From contig NZ_JALLPO010000009.1 of assembly GCF_023276435.1 (NCBI RefSeq), forward strand, positions 62,001-126,000: 64,000 nt of DNA, written 5' to 3'. This DNA is from Sphaerisporangium perillae. Its GTDB lineage: Bacteria; Actinomycetota; Actinomycetes; Streptosporangiales; Streptosporangiaceae. The notes beneath the pieces are model-generated. The model was not told where the DNA came from. It saw nothing but the letters and a program-made list of their open reading frames with translations, and made no database searches. A program made the position numbers and the translations under genes. Positions 19,174 through 29,600 of the stretch are shown here, in pieces (position 1 is the stretch's first letter; every line of letters begins with the position of its first letter).

Positions 19174-20757
19174 ATGCGAAACGGACATCGGCCTCTGCTC
19201 GCCGCCACGACCATGGCGGTGGTCACCACCGGCGTCGCCTACTTCTTCGGTCAGGGCACCGCTCCCGCGGGCGGTGAGGCCAAGCCCGCGGCGCGGGCGG
19301 CGGCCCGTCCCGCCGCAGCGGAGGCGTGCCAGGTGAGCCCCAAGTATCCCAAGCGGCAGCTACGCGGCGTGTGGATCGCGACGGTGCACAACATCGACTG
19401 GCCGTCTAAGACCGGCCTGGACGCCGCGCACCAGCAGGCGGAGTACGTCCGCATCCTCGACAACGCGGTCAAGCGCAACCTCAACGCGGTGTTCGTCCAG
19501 GTCCGCCCGGCCTCCGACGCGATCTACCAGTCCCCCTACGAGCCGTGGTCGCAGTGGCTGACCGGCACCCCGGGCGGCGACCCGGGCTGGGAGCCGCTCC
19601 CCTTCCTGATCGCCGAGGCGCACAAGCGCGGCCTGGAGTTCCACGCCTGGTTCAACCCCTACCGCGCGGCCGACAAGGACGACCTGGCCAAGCTGCCGGA
19701 GAACCACCCCGCGCGCCTGCACCCCGAGTGGGTCGTCCGGCACGAGGGCAAGGTGTACTACAACCCGGGCCTGCCGGAGGTGCGGTCGTACACCGTCAAG
19801 GTGATCAAGGACGTCGTGCAGCGGTACGACATCGACGGCGTGCACTTCGACGACTACTTCTATCCCTATCCCGGCAAGGGCACGAAGTTCGCCGACGCCG
19901 AGGCCTTTACAAAGTACGGCAAGGGGATGTCGCTGGCCGACTGGCGGCGCGACAACGTCGACAAGCTCGTCGCCCAGGTCGGCAAGGCCGTCCACGCGGC
20001 CAAGCCGTACGTCAAGTTCGGGATCAGCCCGTTCGGCATCTGGCGCAACAAGTCCGACGACCCGTCGGGCTCGGACACCAAGGGCCTGTCGGCCTACGAC
20101 GCGATCTACTCCGACGCCCGGGCATGGATCAAGGCCGGGTCGGTGGACTACGTCATGCCGCAGCTCTACTGGCCGCGCGGCTTCGCCGCCGCCGACTACG
20201 CCAAGCTGGTGCCGTGGTGGGCGGACCAGGTCAAGGGCACCGGGGTGCACCTGTACATCGGCCAGGCGCTCTACCGCGTGGGCACCAAGGACAGCCCGGC
20301 CTGGACCAGGGCCGGCGAGCTGCCCGCCCACCTGACGCTCAACCGCGACCACCCCGAGGTCAAGGGGGACGTCTACTTCAGCGCGGCCCAGCTCGGCAAG
20401 AACCCGCTCGGAGTGCTCGACAGGATCGTCAGGGACCACTACTCCCGTCCCGCGCTGCCACCCCTTATGAAGGACCGCGGGGGCAGGGCCCCGGCCACGC
20501 CGGCCGGACTGCGCCGGTCCGGCGAGGCGCTGCTGTGGCAGGCCTCCGCGGGCGCCCGCGCCTACGCCGTCTACCGGGTGGCGGGGGCGAAGGCCGGCGA
20601 CTGCGCGACCGCCGACGGCCGCAACCTGCTCGCCGTGGTCCCCGCGACCGGCGCGGCGGAGCAGTCCTACGCCGTCAGGGCCGGCGGCACTTACCTGGTG
20701 ACCGCCCTGGACCGCCTCGGCAACGAGAGCAAGCCCGCCACCGCCGTCCTTCCCTGA
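19174..20757 (+). CDS. Secreted family 10-like glycosyl hydrolase (GHL10/DUF187)
   Basis: Predicted exported TIM-barrel protein of the GHL10 (YngK-like) family, thought to act on cell-wall or other glycans. An N-terminal basic segment and hydrophobic helix (about residues 8-25) act as signal peptide or anchor, followed by an Ala-rich linker. The core starts RQLRGVWIATVHNIDWPS and includes VQVRPASDAIYQSPYEPW, FHAWFNPYR, YDIDGVHFDDYFYPYP, KFGISPFGIW and YVMPQLYWPRG. The last 90 residues form a small fibronectin-like domain. The substrate is unknown. Confidence 0.87.
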   Translation: MRNGHRPLLAATTMAVVTTGVAYFFGQGTAPAGGEAKPAARAAARPAAAEACQVSPKYPKRQLRGVWIATVHNIDWPSKTGLDAAHQQAEYVRILDNAVKRNLNAVFVQVRPASDAIYQSPYEPWSQWLTGTPGGDPGWEPLPFLIAEAHKRGLEFHAWFNPYRAADKDDLAKLPENHPARLHPEWVVRHEGKVYYNPGLPEVRSYTVKVIKDVVQRYDIDGVHFDDYFYPYPGKGTKFADAEAFTKYGKGMSLADWRRDNVDKLVAQVGKAVHAAKPYVKFGISPFGIWRNKSDDPSGSDTKGLSAYDAIYSDARAWIKAGSVDYVMPQLYWPRGFAAADYAKLVPWWADQVKGTGVHLYIGQALYRVGTKDSPAWTRAGELPAHLTLNRDHPEVKGDVYFSAAQLGKNPLGVLDRIVRDHYSRPALPPLMKDRGGRAPATPAGLRRSGEALLWQASAGARAYAVYRVAGAKAGDCATADGRNLLAVVPATGAAEQSYAVRAGGTYLVTALDRLGNESKPATAVLP

Positions 20758-20766
20758 CCCCGGCGC

Positions 20767-20793
20767 GCGTCCCCCGCCCACTCCGGGGGGCGC
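20767..20793 (+). terminator. Hairpin after the GHL10 gene
   Basis: GCGTCCCCCG pairs with CGGGGGGC across a 7-base loop, just downstream of the stop at 20757. No T-run follows. It may end the GHL10 transcript before the next gene. Confidence 0.5.
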
Positions 20794-20898
20794 CGCACGC
20801 CGCGGCTTCCAACGATGTTCAACGCGATTCCCTGGACCGGGCGACCTGGTTTCCCGTACGGTTCCAGGGTTCTCAGGTGGAGTCAGGGGAGGTCGTCA

Positions 20899-23040
20899 GT
20901 GGTGAGGCGGGCGCTGAGCGCATTGGCGGTGATCATGTTCGGGCTGATCACGGCCTCCGCCGCCGCGCGGGCGGACGCTCCGGCACAGGCGAATGACGCT
21001 CCGGGCCGGGTGGCGTTGATCGGCGTGCCCGGGCTCCACTGGCACGACGTGAACGCCACCGACACCCCGAACCTGTGGCGCCTGGCCGCCCAGAGCGCGG
21101 TCGGGTCGCTGTCGGTGCGCACCGTCGGCCGGACGACCTGCCCCTACGACGGGTGGCTGACGGTCTCCTCCGGCGTGCGCTCCTCGGTCGGGTCCCGGTG
21201 CGGGCCGCCGCCCGCCGTGGAACAGCAGGGCGGCAAGGGGGTCGTCCCCGGGTTCGACTGGCTGTGGACCGTGCGCGAGGCCACCTACGCCGGAACGCTC
21301 GGCACCGCCCTCCACGCCGCCGGCCGCTGCACCATGGCGGTCGGCCCCGGCGCGGCGCTCGCGCTGGCCGACCGGTCCGGAGGCGTCGACGTCTACGCGC
21401 CCTCACCCGGCGCGGTCACCGACTGGACGGCCTGCCCCGTGCTGGCCGTCGACGTCGACGACCTGGTCCGTCCCTACATCGACGGGGAGCGGCTGGCGGA
21501 GGTGCCGGAGAAGCTCTCCCCCGCCCAGCGCGAGACCGCGATCCAGGCGGCGGACGCCAAGACCGGCGCCGTGCTCGGCGCGCTGCCCCCCGGCACCACC
21601 GTGCTGCTGGCCGGGCTGGCCGACCACGGCTCCGAGCCGCACCTGCGGGTCGCCATGTGGCGGGCCGACGGCGCCGAGGGCCACCTGCTCGGAGCGGCGT
21701 CGACCCACCGGGACGACATGGTCATCCTGCCCGACGTCACCGCGACGATCCTCAAGGCCGCCGGAGCGGCCGTCCCGGCGACCGTCATCGGGGCGCCCTG
21801 GAGCGCGAGCCGCACGTCGACCGTCGAGGACGGCGCCGCGGAGCTGCGCCAGGCCGACATCGCCGGGCAGACCATCCGGGGCGTCGGGGGGCCGTTCTTC
21901 ACCGGCCTCGCCGTGCTCCAGGTGCTCTTCTACGCGGTCGCGTTCCTGCTGCTGCGCCGCCGCCGCGGCCTCGGCGGGGTGCGGGTCGCCGCGATCGGCC
22001 TGGCGTCGCTGCCGGTCTCGACCTACCTGGTGAACCTCACGCCATGGGAGCGCGCGGCCGTGCCGGCGTTCACGCTGGTGTCGGGCGTCCTGCTCTGCGC
22101 CGCCGCGCTGACCGGGATCGCCCTCGCCGCTCCGGCCCTGTGGTCGCGGCTGCGCGGCCGCCCCGGAGCGGCCGGCGTGCTCGGGCCGCCCTCGGTGGTG
22201 GCGGGCGTCACGGCCGCCGTGCTGGTGGGCGACCTGCTGACCGGCACGCCGCTGCAGCTCAACAGCATCATGGGCTACACCGGCGTCGTCGGGGCGCGGT
22301 ACTACGGCCTCGGCAACATCCCCTTCGCGCTGCTCGCCACCGCCGTGCTCCTGCTGACGACGGCGGTCGCCGACGGGCTCGTGCGGGCGGGCCACCGCCG
22401 GGCGGCCATCGCCCTGGTGGCCGGGCTGGGCGGCTTCGCGATGATCCTCGGCGGCTGGCCCGGGGTCGGCAGCGACTTCGGCGGCGTGATCGCCTTCGTG
22501 CCGGGCATCGCGGTCACGGCGCTGCTGGTGGCCGGCAGGCGGGTGTCGGTGGTCAAGCTCGGGGCCTTCTGCGCGGCGGGCGGCGTGCTGGTGATGGGCA
22601 TCGCCTATCTCGACCACCTGCGGCCGCCCGCGTCCCAGACCCACCTCGGGCGGTTCGCGGGTCAGGTGATCGACGGGACGTTCCTGCCGGTGATCCTGCG
22701 CAAGCTGGCGGCCATGCTCAGCACGCTGCTGTCGCCCAACCTCATGCCGATCGTCATCGCCGCCTTCGCGTTCCTGGTCTTCGCGCTGCTGCGCCCGGGC
22801 ACCGCCAGCGCCGGAGTGCTGCCGGTGGCGTTCGAGCGCGCGCCGATGCTGCGCGCGGGCCTCATCGGAGCCCTGGTCAGCGGCGTGGTCGGCATGCTGG
22901 TGAACGACTCGGGCGCCGCGGTGCTGTCGATGGCGCTGGCGCTGGCCGTCCCGCTCGTGCTGTCGGCGGGCATCCGCGCGCTCGCGCCGGGGTCGTCGCC
23001 GCGTCCCGCTTCTCCGGTGCTGAGCCCCCTGACGACCTGA
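20899..23040 (+). CDS. Large membrane protein with N-terminal alkaline-phosphatase-like domain
   Basis: 713 residues from a GTG at 20899 that has GGGGAGG upstream. A signal peptide (ALSALAVIMFGLITASAAARA) leads into an extracytoplasmic domain of about 300 residues. Its GRVALIGVPGLHWHDV and TPNLWRLAAQSAVGSLSVRT resemble the start of alkaline-phosphatase/sulfatase-superfamily domains, and a later VLLAGLADHG also fits. From about residue 330 onward there are roughly ten membrane helices. I do not recognise an assigned function. Release or transfer of a phospho-group on a cell-envelope substrate is possible. Confidence 0.75.
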   Translation: MVRRALSALAVIMFGLITASAAARADAPAQANDAPGRVALIGVPGLHWHDVNATDTPNLWRLAAQSAVGSLSVRTVGRTTCPYDGWLTVSSGVRSSVGSRCGPPPAVEQQGGKGVVPGFDWLWTVREATYAGTLGTALHAAGRCTMAVGPGAALALADRSGGVDVYAPSPGAVTDWTACPVLAVDVDDLVRPYIDGERLAEVPEKLSPAQRETAIQAADAKTGAVLGALPPGTTVLLAGLADHGSEPHLRVAMWRADGAEGHLLGAASTHRDDMVILPDVTATILKAAGAAVPATVIGAPWSASRTSTVEDGAAELRQADIAGQTIRGVGGPFFTGLAVLQVLFYAVAFLLLRRRRGLGGVRVAAIGLASLPVSTYLVNLTPWERAAVPAFTLVSGVLLCAAALTGIALAAPALWSRLRGRPGAAGVLGPPSVVAGVTAAVLVGDLLTGTPLQLNSIMGYTGVVGARYYGLGNIPFALLATAVLLLTTAVADGLVRAGHRRAAIALVAGLGGFAMILGGWPGVGSDFGGVIAFVPGIAVTALLVAGRRVSVVKLGAFCAAGGVLVMGIAYLDHLRPPASQTHLGRFAGQVIDGTFLPVILRKLAAMLSTLLSPNLMPIVIAAFAFLVFALLRPGTASAGVLPVAFERAPMLRAGLIGALVSGVVGMLVNDSGAAVLSMALALAVPLVLSAGIRALAPGSSPRPASPVLSPLTT

Positions 23041-23064
23041 GCTCTGACGACCTCACACACTGGC

Positions 23065-23104
23065 GGCCTGAGACCCATGAGACCGCTCAGGCCCGGAGCG
23101 GGCC
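23065..23104. terminator. Bidirectional terminator between convergent genes
   Basis: Two nested inverted repeats lie in the 83-bp convergent gap: GGCCTGAG/CTCAGGCC with a 13-base loop (23065-23093) and GGCCCG-GAG-CGGGCC (23090-23104). They share bases, so only one can form at a time, possibly one for each transcription direction. Confidence 0.6.
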
Positions 23105-23123
23105 CTGATCGCGGGTCCGGCGG

Positions 23124-23669
23124 TCAGCCGGCCGGCCAGGCGTCGGCGAGCAGGTCGCGGGTGTCCTTGAGGAGCTGCGGGAGCACCTTGGTGTGGCCCA
23201 CCACCGGCATGAAGTTCGTGTCGCCGCCCCAGCGGGGCACGACGTGCTGGTGCAGGTGGTTGGCGATGCCGGCCCCGGCGACGTGGCCGAGGTTCATGCC
23301 GACGTTGAACCCCTGCGCGCCGCTCGCCTTCCGCAGCGACAGCATCGCGCGCTTGGTGAAGTCGGCCAGCTCGGCCGTCTCGCCCGCGTCCAGATCGGCG
23401 TAGTCGGCGACGTGGCGGTACGGGCACACCATCATGTGCCCGGAGTTGTACGGGTAGAGGTTGAGCACCGCGAACACCGAGGAGCCGCGAGCGACGATGA
23501 GCCCGTCCTCGTCGCTCATCTCGGGGATCTCGCAGAACGGGCAGCCGTCACCCGGGCCCGTTCCGGTGGGCTTGTTCTCTCCCTTGATGTAGGCCATGCG
23601 ATGCGGGGTCCACAGACGCTGGAAGTTGTCGGGATCTCCGGCACCGGGCTGCTCAATCGGCTCCTGCAT
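23124..23669 (-). CDS. HIT-family nucleotide hydrolase/phosphorylase (Rv2613c-like)
   Basis: Histidine-triad protein. The M. tuberculosis relative encoded next to pgsA1 and thrS (Rv2613c) is a diadenosine tetraphosphate phosphorylase. The catalytic triad is in NHLHQHVVPRW. A CxxC zinc-type site occurs in GCPFCEIP. I placed the start at the ATG at 23669 because homologues begin shortly before FQRLWTPHRMAYIKG. An ATG at 23681 or a far-upstream start at 23819 are less likely. The order pgsA - HIT - thrS is kept here but interrupted by several genes. Confidence 0.87.
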   Translation of the reverse strand: MQEPIEQPGAGDPDNFQRLWTPHRMAYIKGENKPTGTGPGDGCPFCEIPEMSDEDGLIVARGSSVFAVLNLYPYNSGHMMVCPYRHVADYADLDAGETAELADFTKRAMLSLRKASGAQGFNVGMNLGHVAGAGIANHLHQHVVPRWGGDTNFMPVVGHTKVLPQLLKDTRDLLADAWPAG

Positions 23670-23947
23670 GCCTTGCAGCATAGGGCGCGGCATCGGGACG
23701 GTGACGACCGGGCACGTCCCGCAAGAGGCGACGAACCGGGCGGGTTTCCGGCAGAATCCCACACGGGCGGCAAGCCGGACAGGCAGGACGGGGAGCCGCC
23801 GCCTGGACCCCGCTGGCATCCACCACCGTCACGTTCGGCTGCTCCAACGAGCCGACGGCTACGGCCACACCACCCACCCCGAAGCGCGGCACCGTACCGC
23901 GTCTCCTCCCGCCGGAAGGCGGGGGGCATCCACGCCGGAGGTACTCA

Positions 23948-24556
23948 ATGACCGACACCGTCTCCACCGAGGAATCGGAAAACGGCATTCACGAGGGGTA
24001 CGCGGAGTCCTCGCAAGCGGCTCCTGATGACGTGCTCGCCTCGTCCTTCCCCGAGAACGGGCGTTCCCTCCAGGAGTCGCCGCTCGGCGGATCCACCAGG
24101 CCCGCGGGCGCCGGCGCGAGCGGCCCCGGCCTGATCGTCGACGAGTCCGACAGCGGGGCCGGAGTCAGGGGACGCATCAAGGTCGCCGACGAGGTCGTGG
24201 AGAAGGTCGCCGCCCTCGCCGCGCTCGAGGTCATGGGGGTCGCCGACCTGGGCGGGGACTTCGAGCGGGCGCTGGAATCGGTGCGCGACCGCATCGGCAT
24301 CGGCGCCAAGCGCCCCAACCAGGGCGTGCGGGCTCGCATCGACAACCGTCAGGTCGCCGTCGACGTCACCATCGTGATCGAGTACGGCCACATCGTCATG
24401 GAGGTCGCCGGCGACGTCAAGGTCAACGTGGCGCGCACGGTGAGCCACATGCTCGGGATGCGGGTGGTGGAGGTCAACGTGACCGTGGACGATGTACGGC
24501 TTCCGGACGAGGAGCGGCCGGCCGGGTCCGACGACGAGCACGCCGAGGCCTTCTAA
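23948..24556 (+). CDS. Asp23/Gls24 family envelope stress protein
   Basis: 202 residues with a disordered N-terminal 70 residues and an Asp23 domain: GRIKVADEVVEKVAALAALEVMGVADL, then VRARIDNRQVAVDVTIVIEYG and VEVNVTVDDVRLPDE. Such proteins associate with the membrane and respond to alkaline or envelope stress. GGAGG lies seven bases before the ATG. It is convergent with thrS, and a perfect 12-bp hairpin separates them. Confidence 0.88.
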   Translation: MTDTVSTEESENGIHEGYAESSQAAPDDVLASSFPENGRSLQESPLGGSTRPAGAGASGPGLIVDESDSGAGVRGRIKVADEVVEKVAALAALEVMGVADLGGDFERALESVRDRIGIGAKRPNQGVRARIDNRQVAVDVTIVIEYGHIVMEVAGDVKVNVARTVSHMLGMRVVEVNVTVDDVRLPDEERPAGSDDEHAEAF

Positions 24557-24567
24557 CGGAGCGGCGG

Positions 24568-24602
24568 CCGAACGCCCGGACGTCGGACGCCCGGGCGTTC
24601 GG
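24568..24602. terminator. Bidirectional hairpin terminator between asp23-like gene and thrS
   Basis: CCGAACGCCCGG and CCGGGCGTTCGG form a perfect 12-bp stem with an 11-base loop, filling most of the 54-bp convergent gap. It can terminate both transcripts. Confidence 0.85.
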
Positions 24603-24610
24603 TCACGCGG

Positions 24611-26578
24611 TCAGACCTGGACGCGCCGCTCGACGGCGTCGACGATCTCGGCGATCGCCTGCTCCACCGGGACGCCGTTCTTCTGCTCGCCGCTGCGGTA
24701 GCGGAAGGAGACCGCGCCCGCGGCGATGTCCTCGTCGCCGGCGAGCAGCATGAAAGGCACCTTCGCCTTCTGCGCGTTGCGGATCTTCTTCTGCATGCGG
24801 TCGTCGGAGGAGTCGACCTCGACCCGGATGCCCCGCTCGCGCAGCTTCTTGGCCACGTCGCCGAGGTAGGACACGTGGGCCTCGGAGATCGGGATGCCGA
24901 TCACCTGGACGGGCGCCAGCCAGGGAGGGAACGCCCCGGCGTAGTGCTCCACCAGGACGCCGAAGAACCGCTCGATCGACCCGAACAGCGCACGGTGGAT
25001 CATGACGGGACGCTGGCGCGACCCGTCGGCCCCCTGGAACTCCAGCTCGAAGCGCTCCGGCAGGTTGAAGTCGAGCTGGATGGTCGACATCTGCCAGGTG
25101 CGGCCGATGGCGTCGCGGGCCTGCACGGAGATCTTCGGCCCGTAGAAGGCGGCGCCGCCGGGATCGAGCACCAGCTCGAGCCTCTCGGACTCGGCGACCT
25201 CGCGCAGCGTCTCGGTCGCCTCCTCCCAGTCCTCGTCGGTGCCGACGAACTTGACCGGGTCCTTGGTCGACAGCTCCAGGTAGAAGTCGTCGAGCCCGTA
25301 GTCGCGCAGCAGGGCGAGCACGAAGCGCAGCAGGGACTTCAGCTCGTCGCGCATCTGGTCGCGGGTGCAGTAGATGTGCGCGTCGTCCTGCGTCATGCCG
25401 CGCACGCGGGTGAGGCCGTGCACCACGCCGGACTTCTCGTAGCGGTAGACGGTGCCGAACTCGAACAGGCGCAGCGGCAGCTCGCGGTAGGACCGCCCGC
25501 GCGACCTGAAGATCAGGTTGTGCATGGGGCAGTTCATCGGCTTGAGGTAGTAGCGCGCGCCCTCGAGCTCCATGGGCGGGAACATGCCGTCGGCGTACCA
25601 GTCGAGGTGGCCGGAGATCTGGTAGAGGTTCTCCTTGGTGATGTGCGGGGTGTTCACGAAGGAGTAACCCGCCTCCTCGTGCCTGCGCCGGGAGTAGTCC
25701 TCCATGATGCGGCGGATCACGCCACCCTTGGGGTGGAACACCGCGAGACCCGAGCCCAGCTCGGTGGGGAAGGAGAACAGGTCGAGCTCGGCGCCCAGCT
25801 TGCGGTGGTCGCGCTTCTCGGCCTCCTCCAGCCGCTTGAGGTACTCGTCCTGCTTGTCGCGGGACTCCCAGGCGGTGCCGTAGATGCGCTGGAGCTGCGG
25901 GTTCTTCTCACTGCCCCGCCAGTACGCGCCGCCGGAGCGCATGAGCTTGAACGCCGGGATCCCCCGGGTGGAGGGAAGGTGCGGGCCGCGGCACAGGTCC
26001 TTCCAGCACAGCTCGCCCGACTTGGGGTCGAGGTTGTCGTAGATGGTGAGCTGGCCGCCGCCGACCTCCACGCTCTCCTCGGCGTCGGCGCCGCCCTTGA
26101 GCCCGATGAGCTCCAGCTTGTAGGGCTCGGCGGCGAGCTCCTCGCGCGCGGCCTCGTCGGAGACGGCGCGCCTGGCGAAGGTCTGGCCCTGCTTGACGAT
26201 CTCGCGCATGCGCTTCTCGACGCGCTTGAGGTCGTCGGGGGTGAACGGCTGCTCGACGTCGAAGTCGTAGTAGAAGCCGTTCTCGACCGGCGGCCCGATG
26301 CCGAGCCGGGCGCCGGGGAAGATCTCCTGCACGGCCTGGGCCATCACGTGGGCGGTGGAGTGGCGCAGGATCGCCCGCCCCTCCTCGCTGTCGATGGCGA
26401 TGGGCTCGACGATGTCGCCGTCGGCGACCAAGGTGGCCAGGTCGCGCGGCTCCCCGTTGATCTTCGCGGCGATGACGGTGCGGCCGTCGGCCGCAAGCGC
26501 CTCGCCGGCCGTCGTACCGCCCGCCACCACACGCTCGGCTCCGGCGAGGGTGATGCGTATTTCGAGGGCGGCAGACAC
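24611..26578 (-). CDS. thrS: Threonyl-tRNA synthetase
   Basis: Class II aminoacyl-tRNA synthetase. The GTG at 26578, with GGAG six bases upstream, gives 655 residues. The TGS domain is at the N-terminus, followed by the editing domain ([12 protein letters not shown]), the catalytic motifs including zinc ligands ([10 protein letters not shown]), [25 protein letters not shown] and [14 protein letters not shown], and the C-terminal anticodon-binding domain ([22 protein letters not shown]). The open frame runs on to 27739 but the added part is the antisense of neighbours. No T-box leader is visible. Confidence 0.97.
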   Translation of the reverse strand: MSAALEIRITLAGAERVVAGGTTAGEALAADGRTVIAAKINGEPRDLATLVADGDIVEPIAIDSEEGRAILRHSTAHVMAQAVQEIFPGARLGIGPPVENGFYYDFDVEQPFTPDDLKRVEKRMREIVKQGQTFARRAVSDEAAREELAAEPYKLELIGLKGGADAEESVEVGGGQLTIYDNLDPKSGELCWKDLCRGPHLPSTRGIPAFKLMRSGGAYWRGSEKNPQLQRIYGTAWESRDKQDEYLKRLEEAEKRDHRKLGAELDLFSFPTELGSGLAVFHPKGGVIRRIMEDYSRRRHEEAGYSFVNTPHITKENLYQISGHLDWYADGMFPPMELEGARYYLKPMNCPMHNLIFRSRGRSYRELPLRLFEFGTVYRYEKSGVVHGLTRVRGMTQDDAHIYCTRDQMRDELKSLLRFVLALLRDYGLDDFYLELSTKDPVKFVGTDEDWEEATETLREVAESERLELVLDPGGAAFYGPKISVQARDAIGRTWQMSTIQLDFNLPERFELEFQGADGSRQRPVMIHRALFGSIERFFGVLVEHYAGAFPPWLAPVQVIGIPISEAHVSYLGDVAKKLRERGIRVEVDSSDDRMQKKIRNAQKAKVPFMLLAGDEDIAAGAVSFRYRSGEQKNGVPVEQAIAEIVDAVERRVQV

Positions 26579-26664
26579 GATTGCTCCAAGGAAGTCGTGG
26601 ACGGGATTGCTCCGGTTGTCGTGCCCGATGCTACCGGGAAACCGGCTCCGGTCATCTCCGGTCC

Positions 26665-27279
26665 CTACGCCTTGCGGCGGCGGTCCAGCGGCTGCGCGCC
26701 GAGCGCGGTGAGCTGGGCGCGGGTGCCCCGGAAGACGTTGCGGTCGATGGGGCCGTGCGCGTACTGGTGGATCGTCCACCTGTTCCAGGGCGGCGGCACG
26801 AGGGGGCGGCCCTTGGGGTGGCTCGGCGCGGCGATCCACAACGGGTAGTCCTCCAGCCCCTGGCAGTACCCCTTCTTGGCGAACGACAGGAACGTGTAGA
26901 TCAGCGGCCGGACGCCGGTGCACAGGGTCAGCACCCGGCACCAGCGCCGGGCGAACGCGGCGACCTCCTGGGGCGGCAGGTGCCCGGAGTGCTCGAGGTC
27001 CAGGGCGATCAGGTCGCCCCGGCGCAGGCCCCCCGCCGCGTCGAGGACGTCCAGGAAGTGGCGCACCTGGTCGTCGGGGTCGCCCTTGGGGTGCCCGAAG
27101 TGGTAGGCGCCGCAGACCAGCCAGTTCTCCCGCATGGCCGCCCAGTTGCGGGCGAACCACTTGTCGGTGAAGCGCGTCCCCTCCGTCGCCTTGGCGAAGC
27201 CGAAATCGACGCCGTCGCCGGCGTGTTCCGCCCAGTCGACGGCGCCCTGCCAGTTGGACACATCTATGCCGTGCAGCAT
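26665..27279 (-). CDS. GH25-type lysozyme-like protein
   Basis: Family 25 glycosidase fold (muramidase type). The first strand is [15 protein letters not shown], then [36 protein letters not shown], and DLIALDLEH, which carries the catalytic-type acidic residues, and a late PLWIAAPSH and HQYAHGP. About 204 residues with no signal peptide, so it is either intracellular or exported another way; short GH25 proteins of this sort are common in Streptomyces relatives. A GTG at 27291 is an alternative start. Confidence 0.82.
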   Translation of the reverse strand: MLHGIDVSNWQGAVDWAEHAGDGVDFGFAKATEGTRFTDKWFARNWAAMRENWLVCGAYHFGHPKGDPDDQVRHFLDVLDAAGGLRRGDLIALDLEHSGHLPPQEVAAFARRWCRVLTLCTGVRPLIYTFLSFAKKGYCQGLEDYPLWIAAPSHPKGRPLVPPPWNRWTIHQYAHGPIDRNVFRGTRAQLTALGAQPLDRRRKA

Positions 27280-27428
27280 GAGGGTTCCCACACTCCCCCG
27301 AGATTCGGCCCCCGGGGGAGTTTAGTGATGACCGCCCCCGCGAGCGGCCGGGACACGCCCGGGGAGCCCTCCCGGGCGGGCGCCGGGAGGGCCACGGCCG
27401 CCGGGCGGGCCACCGATAGGGTTGCGGA

Positions 27429-29144
27429 ATGGAGCCCGATGGAGTGGCCAGGCTGCTGGCCGAGGCAGGGGTGGACGCCAGACGGTTCCGCGCGGCTCTG
27501 GCGCTGCTGTGCGACGGCGCCTGGTGGACCCTCGCCGACCTGGTACGGGAGAGCGCGACCTCCCGGCGCGGCGTGGAGGCGCTCCTGCGCGAGATCGGGC
27601 CGCAGCGGTCCGGTGAGCGGTTCCGGCTCACGCCCGCGCAGGCCGGCGCGTGCCGCGCCCTCCTCCAGGACGGCTCTCCCGGTCCCGCCGACCCGGTCGC
27701 CCACCTGCTCCCCGCCCACGCCGAGGTCGTCGAGCGCATGGAGCGGCTGATCGAGGGGGCGCCCCGGGCACGGCAGGCGCTCGACCACGTGGCCGCGACG
27801 CCGGAGACGGTCGTGCGCAGGGCGCTCCTGCTCGGCGCGCGGTTCTGGCTGCCGGGGGCGCGGCTGCTGTGCGTCGGCGATCATGACCTGACCTCGCTGG
27901 CGGTCGCGATGATCCATCCGGGCGTCCAGGTGACCGTGGTGGACGTCGACGACCGCATCCTCGCCTACATCGACGACCAGGCGCGGAGCCTGGACCTGGA
28001 CGTGCGCGCCCGCTGGGGCGACCTGCGCCTCGGCCTGCCGCCGTCGGCGCGCGGCCAGGCCGATCTGGCGATCACGGACCCGCCGTACACGCCCGAGGGC
28101 GTCGGGCTGTTCGTGGCCAGGGCGGCCGAGGGGCTCGCCGATCCCGAGCGGGGCCGGGTGCTGCTCGCCTACGGGGCGAGCGAGCGCACCCCCATGCTGG
28201 CGCTGAAGGTGCAGAGCGCCCTGCACGACCTCAACCTCGTCCTGGAGGCGATGTATCCGGACTTCAACCGGTACTTCGGGGCGGAGGCCATCGGCTCGGC
28301 CGCCGACCTCTACGTGCTGCGCCCCACCACCAAGACCCGCCCGGCGATCGCCGCCCGGGCCGACGGCTACGGCACGGCGATCTACACCCACGGCCCGCAG
28401 TCGGTCGAATCCCGCCCGGCCGGCTCGCCACAGGGCGCGGGACCCGATCGGTCCCCCGGGGCGCCGGGCCCGGCGTCCGGCCCCCCGGCGGCCCCGGAGC
28501 AAGGGTCAGGTCCCTTCCTGGAAGAGGGCTTCGCGCCGGAGGTGCTGGTGGGCGACTGGCCGAAGGACGTGCTCCCCCGGGTTCCAAGGGCCAGGCACTC
28601 CACCTGGCTCGCCAAGCCCTACGCCGCCTCCCCCGCCCGGGTCGCGATCACGGTGCCCGCGGGGCTGGAGGCGGCGCTCCCCCGCCTGCTGCTCGCCACC
28701 CGCGCCCGCCAGGTGCGGACCTTCCTCGCCGGGCCCGCGCCCGGCCTGCGCGCCCTGTCCCCGCTGTACGAGATCACCGTCACCGGGCAGGCCGTGGACG
28801 CCGTACGGCTGCCGGCGCCGCAGGACGAGGCGGGCCGGCTGCTGCGGGGCATCCTGGACAACGCCCACGGCAAGCTCGCCAACACCTGGCGGGAGGGCCT
28901 GACCAGAGCGCGCGGGCACCTCACCAGGAAGCAGGCCAGGGCGCTGGTCTCGCGGGCGGCCCCCTGGGCGGGGGAGGTCACGCTTCTCGAGCTTCCCGAG
29001 CACCGCCTCCGGGGCCTCGGCGAGGCGGTCGCCGCCTCGCTGCGCCTCGCCGATGAGGTGCCCGAGGCCCCGCACGACCCGGCCGATGAGGTCACGGCGG
29101 CCGTCCACCAGCCGGCCGCCGCCCGCGAGGGCCACCGCCGCTGA
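27429..29144 (+). CDS. N4-bis(aminopropyl)spermidine synthase family (BpsA-like) protein
   Basis: Aminopropyl-transferase-type methyltransferase fold related to BpsA, which makes branched polyamines in thermophiles. The 571-residue product has an N-terminal winged-helix segment (about residues 15-65), [16 protein letters not shown] at the decarboxy-SAM site, [13 protein letters not shown] and the catalytic-type TDPPYTPEG. It is longer than archaeal BpsA because of a Pro/Gly/Ala-rich insert (about 320-365) and a second C-terminal half. The true substrate in actinobacteria is unproven. Confidence 0.75.
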   Translation: MEPDGVARLLAEAGVDARRFRAALALLCDGAWWTLADLVRESATSRRGVEALLREIGPQRSGERFRLTPAQAGACRALLQDGSPGPADPVAHLLPAHAEVVERMERLIEGAPRARQALDHVAATPETVVRRALLLGARFWLPGARLLCVGDHDLTSLAVAMIHPGVQVTVVDVDDRILAYIDDQARSLDLDVRARWGDLRLGLPPSARGQADLAITDPPYTPEGVGLFVARAAEGLADPERGRVLLAYGASERTPMLALKVQSALHDLNLVLEAMYPDFNRYFGAEAIGSAADLYVLRPTTKTRPAIAARADGYGTAIYTHGPQSVESRPAGSPQGAGPDRSPGAPGPASGPPAAPEQGSGPFLEEGFAPEVLVGDWPKDVLPRVPRARHSTWLAKPYAASPARVAITVPAGLEAALPRLLLATRARQVRTFLAGPAPGLRALSPLYEITVTGQAVDAVRLPAPQDEAGRLLRGILDNAHGKLANTWREGLTRARGHLTRKQARALVSRAAPWAGEVTLLELPEHRLRGLGEAVAASLRLADEVPEAPHDPADEVTAAVHQPAAAREGHRR

Positions 29145-29221
29145 CAGTGGCCGGGGCCGGGTTCCGGGCACCTCGCCGCGTGAGAGATGGTTGAGGGAGG
29201 AGACCGGCAGGAGGTGCTGTC

Positions 29222-29488
29222 ATGCAGGCCAAACAGTGGACCGTGGAGATCTACATCACCGAGGACGACAACGACGACCGCACAGTCGCCCGCGCCGTCC
29301 TGCTCACTCGTGGAGGCAGAAGGCACGAGAGCGTCGGGTACGCCCGGCGCAACCCCGTCGACCGGCCCGTGCCGGAGATCGGTGACGAGCTGGCCGCGGG
29401 CCGGGCGCTCGCCGACCTGGCCGACAAGCTGACCGGGGACGCCGCCGAGGACGTCGCCCAGCTCGCCGGGCAGGCCAGGCGCATGTGA
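29222..29488 (+). CDS. DUF1876 domain protein
   Basis: 88-residue protein with the small alpha-beta DUF1876 fold: KQWTVEIYITEDDNDDRTVARAVL and a C-terminal helix DELAAGRALADLADKL. AGGAGG is seven bases before the ATG. DUF1876 genes are often linked to dormancy/stress genes in actinobacteria, which fits the Hsp20 and DosR-like genes that follow. The biochemical function is unknown. Confidence 0.85.
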   Translation: MQAKQWTVEIYITEDDNDDRTVARAVLLTRGGRRHESVGYARRNPVDRPVPEIGDELAAGRALADLADKLTGDAAEDVAQLAGQARRM

Positions 29489-29500
29489 CCCACCGCCGCA

Positions 29501-29536
29501 GGGGCGAATGTCCTCCTCATTCGGGACCTACGGCCT
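29501..29536 (+). promoter_or_regulatory. Tandem DosR/DevR-type boxes upstream of hsp20
   Basis: Two copies of the GGGAC-N4-GTCCC pattern: GGGGCGAATGTCCT (29501-29514) and GGGACCTACGGCCT (29523-29536), each matching 8 of 10 arm positions. Their centres are 22 bp apart, two helical turns. The second copy lies in TTCGGGACCTACGG, very like DosR sites known at hspX in mycobacteria. They end 64 bp before the hsp20 ATG. Confidence 0.7.
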
Positions 29537-29600
29537 GTGTCCGCGGCGCATGCCGTGGCATCAGATGAAGGTGAAGGTTCGACAACCCAGGGAGGTTCTC